20,399 nucleotides of DNA from Betaproteobacteria bacterium (GCA_005889025.1 VBCZ01000240.1:1-20399); one strand, 5' to 3'; counted from the stretch's first letter, positions 6,018-14,475 are shown. Made by a program: numbers and translations. The notes: generated from the letters alone by a model not told the origin.

Positions 6018-7901
6018 ATGACCGAACACAGTCAGTTCCAGCTTTTGCGCGAGCGCCGCTTTGCGCCTTTTTTCTGGACGCAATTCCTCGGCGCCGGCAA
6101 CGACAACCTCTACAAGAATGCGCTGATCATCTTTGTTGCGTATCAGGCCGCTTCGCTGACTTCCTTGTCGAGCAACGACCTCGTCAATCTGGCAGCCGGC
6201 CTGTTCATTCTCCCCTTCGTCCTGTTGTCGGCAACGGCGGGACAGCTCGCCGATAAATTCGAGAAGTCGCGCCTGATCCGATGGATCAAGCTGTTCGAAA
6301 TCGCCATCATGGTCATCGGCCTCGTCGGTTTCTGGCGTCAGGATCTGCTGCTGCTCTTTCTTGCGCTGGCGCTGATGGGGGTGCATTCGACGCTGTTCGG
6401 CCCGGTGAAGTACGCGATCCTGCCGCAACATCTCAAGCCGACCGAGCTTATCGGCGGCAACGGCCTGGTCGAAATGGGCACTTTCGTCGCCATTCTGCTC
6501 GGCACGATCGTCGGCGGTGTCGTGGTTGCCGCCAAGCCCGATGGGCCGCTTTACGCCGGCGGCGTGGCGATCGCGGTTGCGGTTGCCGGCTATCTCGTCA
6601 GCCGCGGCATACCGCTCACACCCGCTGTCGCGCCCGGGCTCGGAATCAATTGGAACCCGTTCACCGAGACCTGGAAAAACCTTGGCTTCGCGCAAGGCAA
6701 TCGCGTCGTATGGCTTTCCATGCTCGGCATCTCCTGGTTCTGGTTTTACGGCGCCACCTTCCTCACCCAGTTTCCCAACTTCACCAAGGACGTCCTCGGC
6801 GGAGACGAGCACGTCGCAACGCTCCTGCTGGCGATTTTTTCGGTGGGCATCGGCGCCGGGTCGCTTCTGTGCGAGCGAATGTCCGGACGCAAGGTCGAGG
6901 TCGGCCTGGTGCCCTTCGGCTCGATCGGGCTGTCGCTATTCGCAGTCGACCTGTGGTTGGCCAGTCGCGGTCTTCACCCCGCGGCGTTGACGGGCATCGA
7001 CGGATTCCTCGCGGTGCATGCGCACTGGAGGGTCGCGGCAGATCTGGTGCTGCTCGGCATGTTCGGCGGCTTCTACATCGTGCCGCTGTACGCATTGATC
7101 CAGGAGCGTTCGGAACCGGCATTCCGCTCCCGGATCATCGCGGCAAACAACATTCTCAACGCGATCTTCATGGTCGCATCCGCGGGGATAGCGGTCGGGT
7201 TGCTCAAAGCAGGATTGAGTATTCCACAGCTCTTTCTGGTGACGGGCGTCATGAACGCGGCAGTGGCGGTCTACATCTACTCCTTGGTCCCCGAGTTCCT
7301 GATGCGCTTTCTCGCCTGGCTCCTCATCCACTCCTTCTATCGCGTCGACAAGGAAGGGCTGGAGCGGATTCCGGCGGAGGGCGCGTGCGTCATCGTCTGC
7401 AACCACGTCAGCTTTGTCGACGCGATCGTCATCGCCGCGTGTGTGCGGCGTCCAATCCGGTTTGTGATGGACCATCGCATCTTCGGCATCCCGGTGCTCA
7501 ATTTCATTTTTCGAACGATGCGGACCATCCCGATCGCGTCGGCAAAGGAAGATGCGGCGATGAAAGAGCGCGCTTTCGAAGATGCGGCCAAGGCGCTCAA
7601 GGCGGGCGAGATCGTCGGCATCTTTCCAGAGGGCAAGCTGACCCAGACGGGCGAGCTCAACCCTTTTCGTCCCGGCCTGCAGCGCATTCTCGAGATATCG
7701 CCCGTGCCGGTAGTTCCGCTGGCGCTGCGCGGCCTGTGGGGAAGCTTCTTCAGCCGTTCCTCGCAGGGCAGGGCCATGCAACGCGCTCGTGGAATGTTCT
7801 CCAAGATCGCCTTGGTCGCCGGCGCTCCGATCGCCCCTGAGCTCGCCACGCCGGAGCTGCTTCAACAGAAGGTGCTGGCTCTGCGAGGCGATTGGCGTTA
7901 A
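6018..7901 (+). CDS. MFS transporter / 1-acyl-glycerophosphate acyltransferase fusion (LplT-PlsC-like)
   Basis: A 627-residue two-domain membrane protein. Residues about 10-430 are a 12-helix major facilitator of the LplT type, starting with the signature FAPFFWTQFLGAGNDNLYKN. Residues about 435-627 are a PlsC-type acyltransferase with the H-X4-D catalytic motif NHVSFVDA (His463, Asp468), FVMDHRIFG..., and FPEGKLT (536-542). In enterobacteria LplT flips lysophospholipid inward and the Aas acyltransferase re-acylates it on the cytoplasmic face. Here both steps are on one chain. It lacks the acyl-ACP synthetase (AMP-binding) domain carried by longer family members, so the acyl donor must come from elsewhere. 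The start at MTEHSQFQLL fits the family N-terminus although no ribosome site is seen. Confidence 0.9.
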   Translation: MTEHSQFQLLRERRFAPFFWTQFLGAGNDNLYKNALIIFVAYQAASLTSLSSNDLVNLAAGLFILPFVLLSATAGQLADKFEKSRLIRWIKLFEIAIMVIGLVGFWRQDLLLLFLALALMGVHSTLFGPVKYAILPQHLKPTELIGGNGLVEMGTFVAILLGTIVGGVVVAAKPDGPLYAGGVAIAVAVAGYLVSRGIPLTPAVAPGLGINWNPFTETWKNLGFAQGNRVVWLSMLGISWFWFYGATFLTQFPNFTKDVLGGDEHVATLLLAIFSVGIGAGSLLCERMSGRKVEVGLVPFGSIGLSLFAVDLWLASRGLHPAALTGIDGFLAVHAHWRVAADLVLLGMFGGFYIVPLYALIQERSEPAFRSRIIAANNILNAIFMVASAGIAVGLLKAGLSIPQLFLVTGVMNAAVAVYIYSLVPEFLMRFLAWLLIHSFYRVDKEGLERIPAEGACVIVCNHVSFVDAIVIAACVRRPIRFVMDHRIFGIPVLNFIFRTMRTIPIASAKEDAAMKERAFEDAAKALKAGEIVGIFPEGKLTQTGELNPFRPGLQRILEISPVPVVPLALRGLWGSFFSRSSQGRAMQRARGMFSKIALVAGAPIAPELATPELLQQKVLALRGDWR

Positions 7902-7933
7902 CGACGCCAGGGACGCGCTGCTGGATATTGGCC

Positions 7934-8674
7934 TTAGGCCGTCCAGCTTGCCGCGACAAGTGCGGGAAGCGCTACGCCGGACGGCGCGCGCAGCGCGTAG
8001 TCGACGCGATGCGACAGCGCGGTCGAGTCCGGATTGACCTCGACAACAATGGCACCGGCTTCTTCGGCAAAGCGCGGCAGCGCGGCGGCGGGGTAGACCT
8101 CCGCCGACGTCCCTGCGACCAGCATCAGGTCGCAGCGGCTCGCAGCGTTCTCCGCGGCGGCAAGCGCGTCCGGCGGCAACATTTCCTCGAACCACACCAC
8201 ATCGGGTCGCAGCAGCGCGCCGCAGCTCGGACACTGCGGAACCTCGCCATCGCTGGCATCCCAGCGCTCGACGTGCGTCCCTTCGCGCGAGCATTTGACG
8301 CGGGTGATGTTGCCGTGCAACTCGACGATGCGCCGGCTGCCGGCTCGTTGATGAAGGCCGTCGACGTTCTGGGTGATCAGCACGAACTCGGGCACACGGC
8401 GCTCGATCTCGACCAGCGCACGGTGGCCGGCGTTGGGCTCGACCCGGCTCACGCGTTCGCGCCGCCAGGCGTACCAATCCCAGACGAGCCTCGGATTTTT
8501 CGCGAATGCCGCCGGCGTCGCAAGCTCTCTCGGATCGAACCGCGCCCAGAGTCCGGTTTGCGCGTCGCGAAACGTCGGTACGCCGGACTCGGCGGATACA
8601 CCGGCTCCGGTCAGCACCACAACTCGTTTCGCGGTCGCCAGCGCTCGAGCAAGCTCGGAGGGAATCGCAATCAA
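7934..8674 (-). CDS. cobB: NAD-dependent protein deacylase, class III sirtuin (CobB/SIRT5 type)
   Basis: Removes acyl groups from protein lysines with NAD+ cleavage. The 246-residue protein has the NAD motif GAGVSAESGVPTFR (23-36), QNVDGLH (102-108), catalytic His120 in LHGN and the late GTSAEVYPAA. Tyr68 and Arg71 form the YxxR signature of class III sirtuins, which in SIRT5 and CobB binds succinyl or malonyl lysine. Desuccinylase activity is therefore likely in addition to deacetylation. The zinc ribbon is reduced: only Cys128 in the first half and CPSC (148-151) in the second, as in E. coli CobB-like proteins. The start codon is TTG at 8674 and has no clear ribosome site. It converges with the upstream fusion gene and is divergent from aroC. 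Confidence 0.9.
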   Translation of the reverse strand: MIAIPSELARALATAKRVVVLTGAGVSAESGVPTFRDAQTGLWARFDPRELATPAAFAKNPRLVWDWYAWRRERVSRVEPNAGHRALVEIERRVPEFVLITQNVDGLHQRAGSRRIVELHGNITRVKCSREGTHVERWDASDGEVPQCPSCGALLRPDVVWFEEMLPPDALAAAENAASRCDLMLVAGTSAEVYPAAALPRFAEEAGAIVVEVNPDSTALSHRVDYALRAPSGVALPALVAASWTA

Positions 8675-8788
8675 GAAGATTCAGGCATGGCAGTGAGTCG
8701 ATGCGCTTGCATCGTACCGCAACAGGCAGAGGTGGACGGCAAAACGTGCATGCTAAACTCATCGCAGTTCAACATTCCCGCAGCGCCG

Positions 8789-9952
8789 ATGTCAGGTAAC
8801 ACGTTCGGAAGGCTCTACTGCGTGACCTCGTTCGGCGAATCGCACGGGCCGGCGATCGGCTGCGTGGTCGACGGTTGTTCGCCGGGACTCGAACTCGACA
8901 CCAACGATATTCAGCGTGAGCTCGACCGGAGAAAACCGGGGACCTCGCGCCATGTGACCCAGCGCCGGGAGTCCGATTCGGTGGAAATACTCTCCGGCGT
9001 GTTCGAAGGACGCACGACGGGCACGCCGATCGCGCTGCTCATTCGCAACGAGGATGCCCGCAGCAAGGATTACGCGACGATCGCGGAGACATTTCGTCCC
9101 GGCCATGCCGATTACACCTATTGGCAAAAGTACGGCATTCGCGATTTTCGCGGTGGCGGGCGGCAATCGGCGCGCGAAACCGCGGTGCGCGTCGCGGCGG
9201 GAGCCATCGCAAGGAAGTGGCTCAATCTGCGCTATGGCGTCGTCGTTCGAGGTCATCTTGCGCAGATCGGAACGCATGAGATTCCGTTCAAGGACTGGCG
9301 CCACGTCGATCAAAATCCCTTTTTTTCGCCGAATGACGAAATCGTGGCCGAGCTCGAGGCATTCATGGATTCACTGCGCAAGTCGGGCGATTCGTGCGGT
9401 GCGCGCATCACCGTCGTCGCCCAAAACGTTCCAGTCGGCTGGGGCGAGCCGGTCGCGGACAAGCTGGACGCCGACATCGCCCATGCGATGATGGGCATCA
9501 ACGCGGTCAAGGGCGTCGAGATCGGCGCGGGCTTTGGCTGTGTCACCCAAAAAGGCACCGAGCATTCGGATGAGATGACGCCGCAGGGATTCACCTCGAA
9601 CCATGCGGGCGGCATCCTGGGCGGCATCTCGACAGGTCAGGACATCCGGGTATCGATCGCGGTCAAACCCACGTCGTCGATCCGGCTCGACCGGCGCTCC
9701 ATAGACAAGGCCGGGAAGCCGGTGATCCTGAACACGCACGGCAGGCACGATCCCTGCGTCGGCTTGCGCGCTACGCCCATCGCCGAGGCGATGCTCGCGT
9801 TGGTATTGATGGACCACGCGCTGCGCCATCGCGCACAAAATGCCGACGTTAGATGCGCCACGCCGCAAATCGCGGCGCAGGCGCCCGAGGACGGAGTCGC
9901 CAGAGCGCGCGGGGAGGGCGCCATCGACAATCCCGACCCTGACGAAGCTTGA
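8789..9952 (+). CDS. aroC: Chorismate synthase
   Basis: Last step of the shikimate pathway: FMN-dependent anti-1,4-elimination of phosphate from EPSP to give chorismate. Length is 387 residues. It starts with the signature MSGNTFGRLYCVTSFGESHGPAIG and carries RRESD, FRPGHADYTYWQKYG, FRGGGRQSARETA (FMN/EPSP site) and HGRHDPCVGLRATPIAEAM. About 25 extra C-terminal residues beyond the E. coli length are Ala/Asp rich. ATG at 8789 is chosen because it matches the family start. An in-frame ATG at 8750 would add 13 residues (MLNSSQFNIPAAP) and cannot be excluded. The frame remains open far upstream, antisense to the sirtuin gene, without coding meaning. It ends 10 bp from the convergent xseA stop. 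Confidence 0.97.
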   Translation: MSGNTFGRLYCVTSFGESHGPAIGCVVDGCSPGLELDTNDIQRELDRRKPGTSRHVTQRRESDSVEILSGVFEGRTTGTPIALLIRNEDARSKDYATIAETFRPGHADYTYWQKYGIRDFRGGGRQSARETAVRVAAGAIARKWLNLRYGVVVRGHLAQIGTHEIPFKDWRHVDQNPFFSPNDEIVAELEAFMDSLRKSGDSCGARITVVAQNVPVGWGEPVADKLDADIAHAMMGINAVKGVEIGAGFGCVTQKGTEHSDEMTPQGFTSNHAGGILGGISTGQDIRVSIAVKPTSSIRLDRRSIDKAGKPVILNTHGRHDPCVGLRATPIAEAMLALVLMDHALRHRAQNADVRCATPQIAAQAPEDGVARARGEGAIDNPDPDEA

Positions 9953-9962
9953 GCAGCGCTTC

Positions 9963-11360
9963 CTAGCGGGGTAGCTCGGTGGGCGGCTCAGGCTCGCCCG
10001 CCGCGATACGACGTATCACCTCTGCGTCGGCTTCACCGCGCGCAACCACGGCAATCGCCGCAGCGTCCTGCACGACCGCCCCCGACGGGCCGGTCACGAT
10101 GCTGTATCCGCGATCGAGCACCCGCAACGGATCCAGGTGTCTCAGGCTGCGATCGAGCAAGCCCAGCGCATTCGACGTCGCGGAAAGCCGGCCCGATTGG
10201 GCGCGCCGGAGGCGCTCGCCGGCGAGCGCAAGACTCGATGCCTCGCGCGGTGTCATGCGCAGCAGACGGGCCATTCCCTGGCCTAGCAGCGCGCATTCGC
10301 GCCGCAGCCTTGTTTGCTCGCTACCCACCGCGCGCTTCATTCGCATGGCGAGCGCTGCCAGCGTCGCACCTTGCTGGGCGAGCCTTGCCGCGGGATGAAT
10401 GAGGTTGCGTGATGCGGCGTCGAGCCTTTGCATGCGCAGCTCCAACGTCCGTTCACCGGCGCGGTGCCAACGCGCGGCGATCCCCGCCGCCTGCGAGCGC
10501 AAGGCTGCGCCATCGGGTGCGGCCAGCGTCGCTGCGCCGGTCGGCGTTGCAGCGCGAGCGTCGGCGACGAAATCACAGATGGTGAAATCGGTTTCGTGTC
10601 CGACGCCGCTGATAACCGGGATGCGCGACTCGAATACGGCGAGCGCGACGGTCTCTTCGTTGAATGCCCACAGGTCTTCGAGCGATCCGCCACCGCGGCA
10701 AACGATGAGCACATCGACCTCGGACCGCGCGTTGGCGATTGCGATCGCCGCCGCGATCTCCGCGGCCGCGGCCGCGCCCTGCACTGCGCTTGGATAGACG
10801 ATGACGCGAAGTCCGGGGAAACGGCGCCGCAGCGTTATCAGCACGTCCCGCAGTGCGGCCGCCTGGGTCGACGTTACGATCCCCACCGCGTGCGGGAAAG
10901 ACGGTATAGAACGCTTGCGCTCGGTGCTGAACCAGCCTGCGCGCTCGAGTCGCAATTTGAGCCGCGCAAATTTCTCGAACAGTGCGCCCTGGCCGGCTAG
11001 CCTCACCATTTCCACGTTCAATTGGAATTCGCCGCGCGCTTCATAGATGGTGGGCGTCGCGCGAACCTCCACGCACAGACCGTCCTTGATTACTACATCG
11101 AGCAGTTGCAGCTTGCTTTTGAACAACACGCAGCGCACCTGCGCGTGCGCGTCCTTGAGCACGAAATAACAGTGCCCGAATGCGGCGCGGGTGAGATTGG
11201 ACACCTCGCCGCTTACCCAAGCCAGCCCGAGGTGGCGCTCGATAAGGAGCCTGGCCGATCCCACCAACAGTGAAACCGGCAGCACCGGTGCCGCCGACGG
11301 AAGCGATGTCATGCCCGGGGCGACCGGTTTCACATCGGAGAAAGGATAGGGTTTGTCCAT
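9963..11360 (-). CDS. xseA: Exodeoxyribonuclease VII large subunit
   Basis: Catalytic subunit of the single-strand exonuclease VII used in mismatch repair and DNA-damage processing. The XseB partner is not in this window. The N-terminal OB-fold region has LPVSLLVGSARLLIERHLGLAWVSGEVSNLTR and GHCYFVLKD. The catalytic core contains VGIVTSTQAAALRD, RGGGSLEDLWAFNEE and SGVGHETDFTICDFVADARAATPTGAA, with the essential His and Asp at about residues 255 and 258. A long helical arm follows, and the C-terminus is the conserved DPLRVLDRGYSIV. Length is 465 residues from ATG 11360. A TTG at 11393 and an ATG at 11312 are alternatives; none has a good ribosome site. ATG 11312 gives the shortest lead into the conserved domain. 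Confidence 0.95.
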   Translation of the reverse strand: MDKPYPFSDVKPVAPGMTSLPSAAPVLPVSLLVGSARLLIERHLGLAWVSGEVSNLTRAAFGHCYFVLKDAHAQVRCVLFKSKLQLLDVVIKDGLCVEVRATPTIYEARGEFQLNVEMVRLAGQGALFEKFARLKLRLERAGWFSTERKRSIPSFPHAVGIVTSTQAAALRDVLITLRRRFPGLRVIVYPSAVQGAAAAAEIAAAIAIANARSEVDVLIVCRGGGSLEDLWAFNEETVALAVFESRIPVISGVGHETDFTICDFVADARAATPTGAATLAAPDGAALRSQAAGIAARWHRAGERTLELRMQRLDAASRNLIHPAARLAQQGATLAALAMRMKRAVGSEQTRLRRECALLGQGMARLLRMTPREASSLALAGERLRRAQSGRLSATSNALGLLDRSLRHLDPLRVLDRGYSIVTGPSGAVVQDAAAIAVVARGEADAEVIRRIAAGEPEPPTELPR

Positions 11361-11548
11361 GACACGTGTTTCGAGCCGACCACAAATATCCAATGCCGCG
11401 GCTTGCGCCGGGATCCTGTGAAGTCGCCTTGCGATGCGCCGAAGAGAAATTCCAAGCTCATGAAAAAATTAAACAAAAACGCGGTGCGAATTTGAGCATG
11501 ACAATGAAATCCCTACGCGGCGGATGACTTAGCGACCGAAATTACAAG

Positions 11549-11583
11549 ATATGCACAATTTTATCCACAGATAATGTGGACAA
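11549..11583. promoter_or_regulatory. Cluster of three DnaA-box-like sequences
   Basis: TTATCCACA at 11561-11569 is a perfect DnaA box. TGTGGACAA at 11575-11583 is an inverted box (TTGTCCACA, one mismatch). ATATGCACA at 11549-11557 differs from TTATGCACA by one base. The first two form an inverted pair with a 5-bp spacer. An A-rich tract (about 11460-11478) lies 80 bp to the left. This is in the 377-bp xseA-glnS gap. There are no replication genes beside it, so a DnaA-controlled promoter or DnaA-titrating site is more likely than an origin. Confidence 0.45.
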
Positions 11584-11608
11584 ACCATCTCAATTGCAAC
11601 CCGCATGT

Positions 11609-11644
11609 ACTCGGCAAGCCTTGCTGCATGCGGCTTGCGCGAGT
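11609..11644. repeat. Imperfect inverted repeat (hairpin) in the xseA-glnS gap
   Basis: Arms ACTCGGCAAGCC (11609-11620) and GGCTTGCGCGAGT (11632-11644) pair over 12 bp with a single bulged G or C. The loop is 11 nt and contains GCATGC. No T-run follows on either strand, so it is not a standard terminator. It could be a leader structure or a protein site. Confidence 0.45.
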
Positions 11645-11673
11645 ATGTAGGATTGCGTCTGGCATGGCGAGCC

Positions 11674-11702
11674 ATGACGGCTCCAAGCCCGCCGGTTAGA
11701 AT
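11674..11702 (+). promoter_or_regulatory. Candidate sigma-70 promoter of glnS
   Basis: -35 ATGACG (11674-11679), 17-bp spacer, -10 TAGAAT (11697-11702). The predicted start is near 11709, giving a 29-nt leader nearly filled by an 18-bp palindrome. Hexamers match the consensus at 4/6 and 5/6. Confidence 0.5.
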
Positions 11703-11716
11703 GGCTGGATCGCCCT

Positions 11717-11734
11717 GTTTGTTCATGAACAAAC
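11717..11734. promoter_or_regulatory. Perfect 18-bp palindrome in the glnS leader
   Basis: GTTTGTTCATGAACAAAC, centred between 11725 and 11726, ends 3 bp before the glnS ATG, where a ribosome site would be expected. No Shine-Dalgarno is visible there. It may be a repressor operator just downstream of the transcript start, or fold as an RNA hairpin that masks the start. The binding protein is unknown. Confidence 0.55.
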
Positions 11735-11737
11735 TGC

Positions 11738-13522
11738 ATGACTGTTGCACTGCCACATAATTCTTCGCAGGCTCCGGCCTCCAATTTCCTGCGCCAGATC
11801 ATCGCCGAGGACCTTCGGACAAACAAGTATGGCGGGCGAGTTGTCACGCGCTTTCCCCCCGAGCCAAACGGATACCTCCATATCGGCCATGCCAAATCGA
11901 TTTGCCTGAATTTCGGACTGGCGGCGGAAAACCGCGGCGTCTGCCATTTGCGCTTCGACGACACCAATCCGGTCAAGGAAGACCTCGAATACGAGGAAGC
12001 GATCAAGGCAGCGGTTCATTGGCTGGGTTTTGACTGGGGCCCGCATCTGTACCACGCGTCCGATTACTTCGACAGGTTGTATCAATTCGCGAGGCATTTC
12101 ATCAAAGCCGGTCTCGCGTACGTGGAGAGCTCGACGCCGGACGAGATGCGCCGCCTGCGCGGGACCTTGACCGAGCCGGGATATCCCAGTCCGTACCGCG
12201 ACCGCTCGGTCGAGGACAATCTCGATCTTTTTCGGCGCATGAAGGAAGGAGAATTTCCTGACGGCGCGCACGTCTTGCGGCTCAAGATCGATCTCGCCAG
12301 CCCCAACATCAACATGCGCGATCCGGCGATCTATCGGATCCGCCATATCTCGCATCATCGCACTGGCGACAAGTGGTGCGTGTACCCGCTCTACGACTAT
12401 ACGCACTGCATCTCGGATGCCATCGAGCGCATCACCCATTCGATCTGCACGCTGGAGTTTCAGGATCATCGTCCGCTGTACGACTGGGTCATCGAGCGCC
12501 TTGCCGAAGCCGGATTGCTGCAGCGGCCGCTGCCGCAACAGTACGAGTTCGCCCGCCTGAATCTCACCTATACCGTGATGAGCAAGCGCAAGCTCCTGCG
12601 GATTGTCGACGAGGATTACGTCGACGGATGGGACGATCCGCGCATGCCGACGCTGGCCGGCTTGCGGCGCCGCGGATATACCCCCGAATCGATTCGCTTG
12701 TTCGCAGAACGGATCGGCGTTTCAAAGTCGGATTCGTGGATCGATATGAGCGTGCTCGAGGATTGCCTGCGGGACATTCTCAACGAGAGCGCGGAGCGGC
12801 GCATTGCCGTGCTCGATCCGATCAAGCTCATTATCGACAATTACCCCGAAGGCCGCATCGAGGAGTGTCTGGCGCCGAACCACCCGCAAAAGCCCGAGTT
12901 GGGGAGGCGCGCTCTGAATTTTTCGAAAGAACTGTGGATCGAACGGGACGACTTCGAGGAACAGCCACCGAAGGGATTCTTTCGTCTGTCTCCGGGGGCC
13001 GAGGTGCGGCTTCGTTACGCCTTCGTCGTGCGCTGCGCAGGCGTGGACAAGGACGATGTAGGGAATGTCGTTGCCGTGCATTGCACGTACGACGAGGCGA
13101 CGCGCAGCGGCACGCCGGGCGCGGAGACCCGCAAGGTCAAGGGCAATATTCACTGGCTGTCGGTGCCGCATGCAAGGCGGTCCGAAGTTCGCCTGTATGA
13201 CCGCCTGTTCTTGGCGCCGCAGCCGGGCCGCGCGGCGGGAGCTGTCTTGGCAAGGTCGACAATGACAGCCGGTGTCGACGACGACGTGCCCTTCGACGAG
13301 CCAGCGGACCGCAATTTTCTGGACGATCTCAATCCGCAAGGCAAGCGCACGGTGATCGCCTACGTCGAGCCCGCGTTGGCGGAATCCGCTTCGGAGACTC
13401 GCTATCAGTTCGAGCGTCATGGATATTTTGTCTCGGACATGCGGGACTCGCGCCCCGGCGCCCCGGTATTCAATCGCGCGGTCACCTTGCGCGACTCCTG
13501 GGGCAAGAATCCCGCGCGCTAG
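11738..13522 (+). CDS. glnS: Glutaminyl-tRNA synthetase
   Basis: Charges tRNA-Gln with glutamine in the cytoplasm. It is a class Ib aminoacyl-tRNA synthetase of 594 residues (E. coli 554; the extra length is spread over the N-terminus and the anticodon-binding region). The HIGH motif is in FPPEPNGYLHIGHAKSI (His48-His51) and the KMSKS-equivalent is VMSKRKL (Met281 onward). Other GlnRS hallmarks are CHLRFDDTNPVKE, RFDDTNP-type tRNA contacts, DYTHCISDAIERITHSICTLEFQDHRPLYDW and the C-terminal double beta-barrel with QFERHGYFVSD and FNRAVTLRDSW. The KSDSWIDMSVLEDCLRD segment fits GlnRS rather than GluRS. ATG 11738 lacks a ribosome site and directly follows an 18-bp palindrome. Confidence 0.97.
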   Translation: MTVALPHNSSQAPASNFLRQIIAEDLRTNKYGGRVVTRFPPEPNGYLHIGHAKSICLNFGLAAENRGVCHLRFDDTNPVKEDLEYEEAIKAAVHWLGFDWGPHLYHASDYFDRLYQFARHFIKAGLAYVESSTPDEMRRLRGTLTEPGYPSPYRDRSVEDNLDLFRRMKEGEFPDGAHVLRLKIDLASPNINMRDPAIYRIRHISHHRTGDKWCVYPLYDYTHCISDAIERITHSICTLEFQDHRPLYDWVIERLAEAGLLQRPLPQQYEFARLNLTYTVMSKRKLLRIVDEDYVDGWDDPRMPTLAGLRRRGYTPESIRLFAERIGVSKSDSWIDMSVLEDCLRDILNESAERRIAVLDPIKLIIDNYPEGRIEECLAPNHPQKPELGRRALNFSKELWIERDDFEEQPPKGFFRLSPGAEVRLRYAFVVRCAGVDKDDVGNVVAVHCTYDEATRSGTPGAETRKVKGNIHWLSVPHARRSEVRLYDRLFLAPQPGRAAGAVLARSTMTAGVDDDVPFDEPADRNFLDDLNPQGKRTVIAYVEPALAESASETRYQFERHGYFVSDMRDSRPGAPVFNRAVTLRDSWGKNPAR

Positions 13523-13605
13523 GATCTTCCGGCCAGCACATTTGCCGAACGCGTTTCGTCGCATCCGGCGTTACACTTGACTAGCGCACGCCTACGGAAG
13601 CCACC

Positions 13606-14475
13606 ATGAAGCGCATCGTTTTGTTCCTGCTCACCAACCTCGCCGTGATGGTGGTGATTTCCATCGTCATCCGCGTCTTGGGGCTCGATCGAGCGCTCGC
13701 CCAGGATGGGATCGACGTCGGTGCCCTGCTCGCATTCTCGGCGGTGGTCGGTTTCACCGGTGCGATCATTTCGCTGCTCATGTCCAAGCCGATTGCGAAA
13801 TGGTCGACGGGCGCGACGGTGATCGAGTCACCGCGCAACGAAACCGAGTCGTGGCTGATCGCAACGGTCAGGAAGCTCGCGGAAAAAGCCAGCGTGGGCA
13901 TGCGCGAAGTCGCGGTCTACGAAGGCGAGCCCAACGCGTTCGCCACCGGGGCCTTCCGCAATTCCGCGCTTGTCGCGGTTTCCACCGGTTTGCTCACCGC
14001 GATGTCGCGCGACGAAGTCGAGGCTGTTCTTGGGCACGAGATGGCTCATGTCGCGAACGGAGACATGGTGACGCTGGCGCTGATCCAAGGCGTGGTGAAC
14101 ACGTTTGTCGTCTTTCTCGCCCGTGTCGTCGCGTTTTTTGTCGATCGCATCGTCTTTCGCACGGAGCGAGGCAATGGGCCGGGCTATTTCATCACCGTTA
14201 TCGTCTGTCAGCTGCTTTTCGGCGTGCTCGCGGCGATGATCGTTGCGTGGTTCTCCCGGCGACGTGAATTTCGCGCCGATGCGGGAAGTGCGCGGTATCT
14301 GGGCAGTCCTCAGCCGATGGTGAGGGCGCTGGCGCACTTGGGCGGCTTGCCGCCCGGGGAGTTGCCAAAATCGCTGAACGGGTTCGGCATCACCGACAGA
14401 TCCGCGGTCATGGCGATGTTTGCGACGCACCCGCCGATCGAGGCGCGCATCGCAGCGCTTCAGGGGCGGACTTAA
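13606..14475 (+). CDS. htpX: Membrane metalloprotease HtpX
   Basis: Zinc-dependent M48-family endoprotease of the inner membrane that degrades damaged membrane proteins alongside FtsH. Length is 289 residues (E. coli 293). TM1 (about 4-22) and TM2 (about 41-60) precede the catalytic domain. The zinc motif HEMAH is at 144-148, with the third ligand Glu221 in REFRADAGSARYLG. Two more hydrophobic segments lie at about 157-175 and 191-213. The end, FATHPPIEARIAAL, is typical. A GGAAG ribosome site precedes ATG 13606. It stands alone after glnS on the same strand with an 83-bp gap. Confidence 0.96.
   Translation: MKRIVLFLLTNLAVMVVISIVIRVLGLDRALAQDGIDVGALLAFSAVVGFTGAIISLLMSKPIAKWSTGATVIESPRNETESWLIATVRKLAEKASVGMREVAVYEGEPNAFATGAFRNSALVAVSTGLLTAMSRDEVEAVLGHEMAHVANGDMVTLALIQGVVNTFVVFLARVVAFFVDRIVFRTERGNGPGYFITVIVCQLLFGVLAAMIVAWFSRRREFRADAGSARYLGSPQPMVRALAHLGGLPPGELPKSLNGFGITDRSAVMAMFATHPPIEARIAALQGRT

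Noticed and set aside
6936..8762. 608-codon open frame on the minus strand
   Set aside because: It is antisense to the MFS/acyltransferase gene and overlaps the sirtuin gene. Composition is Arg/Asp/His rich without motifs, an artefact of GC-rich codon usage.
7892..8788. About 300 codons open in frame upstream of aroC
   Set aside because: They lie antisense to the sirtuin, have no domain pattern, and the chorismate synthase signature begins at 8789.
11549..11583. Chromosomal origin of replication
   Set aside because: Only three boxes, no replication genes next to it, and no clear unwinding element. Kept only as a DnaA-box cluster.
11529..11756. 75-codon minus-strand frame in the xseA-glnS gap
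   Set aside because: No ribosome site, overlaps the palindrome and glnS start, and no recognisable protein pattern.
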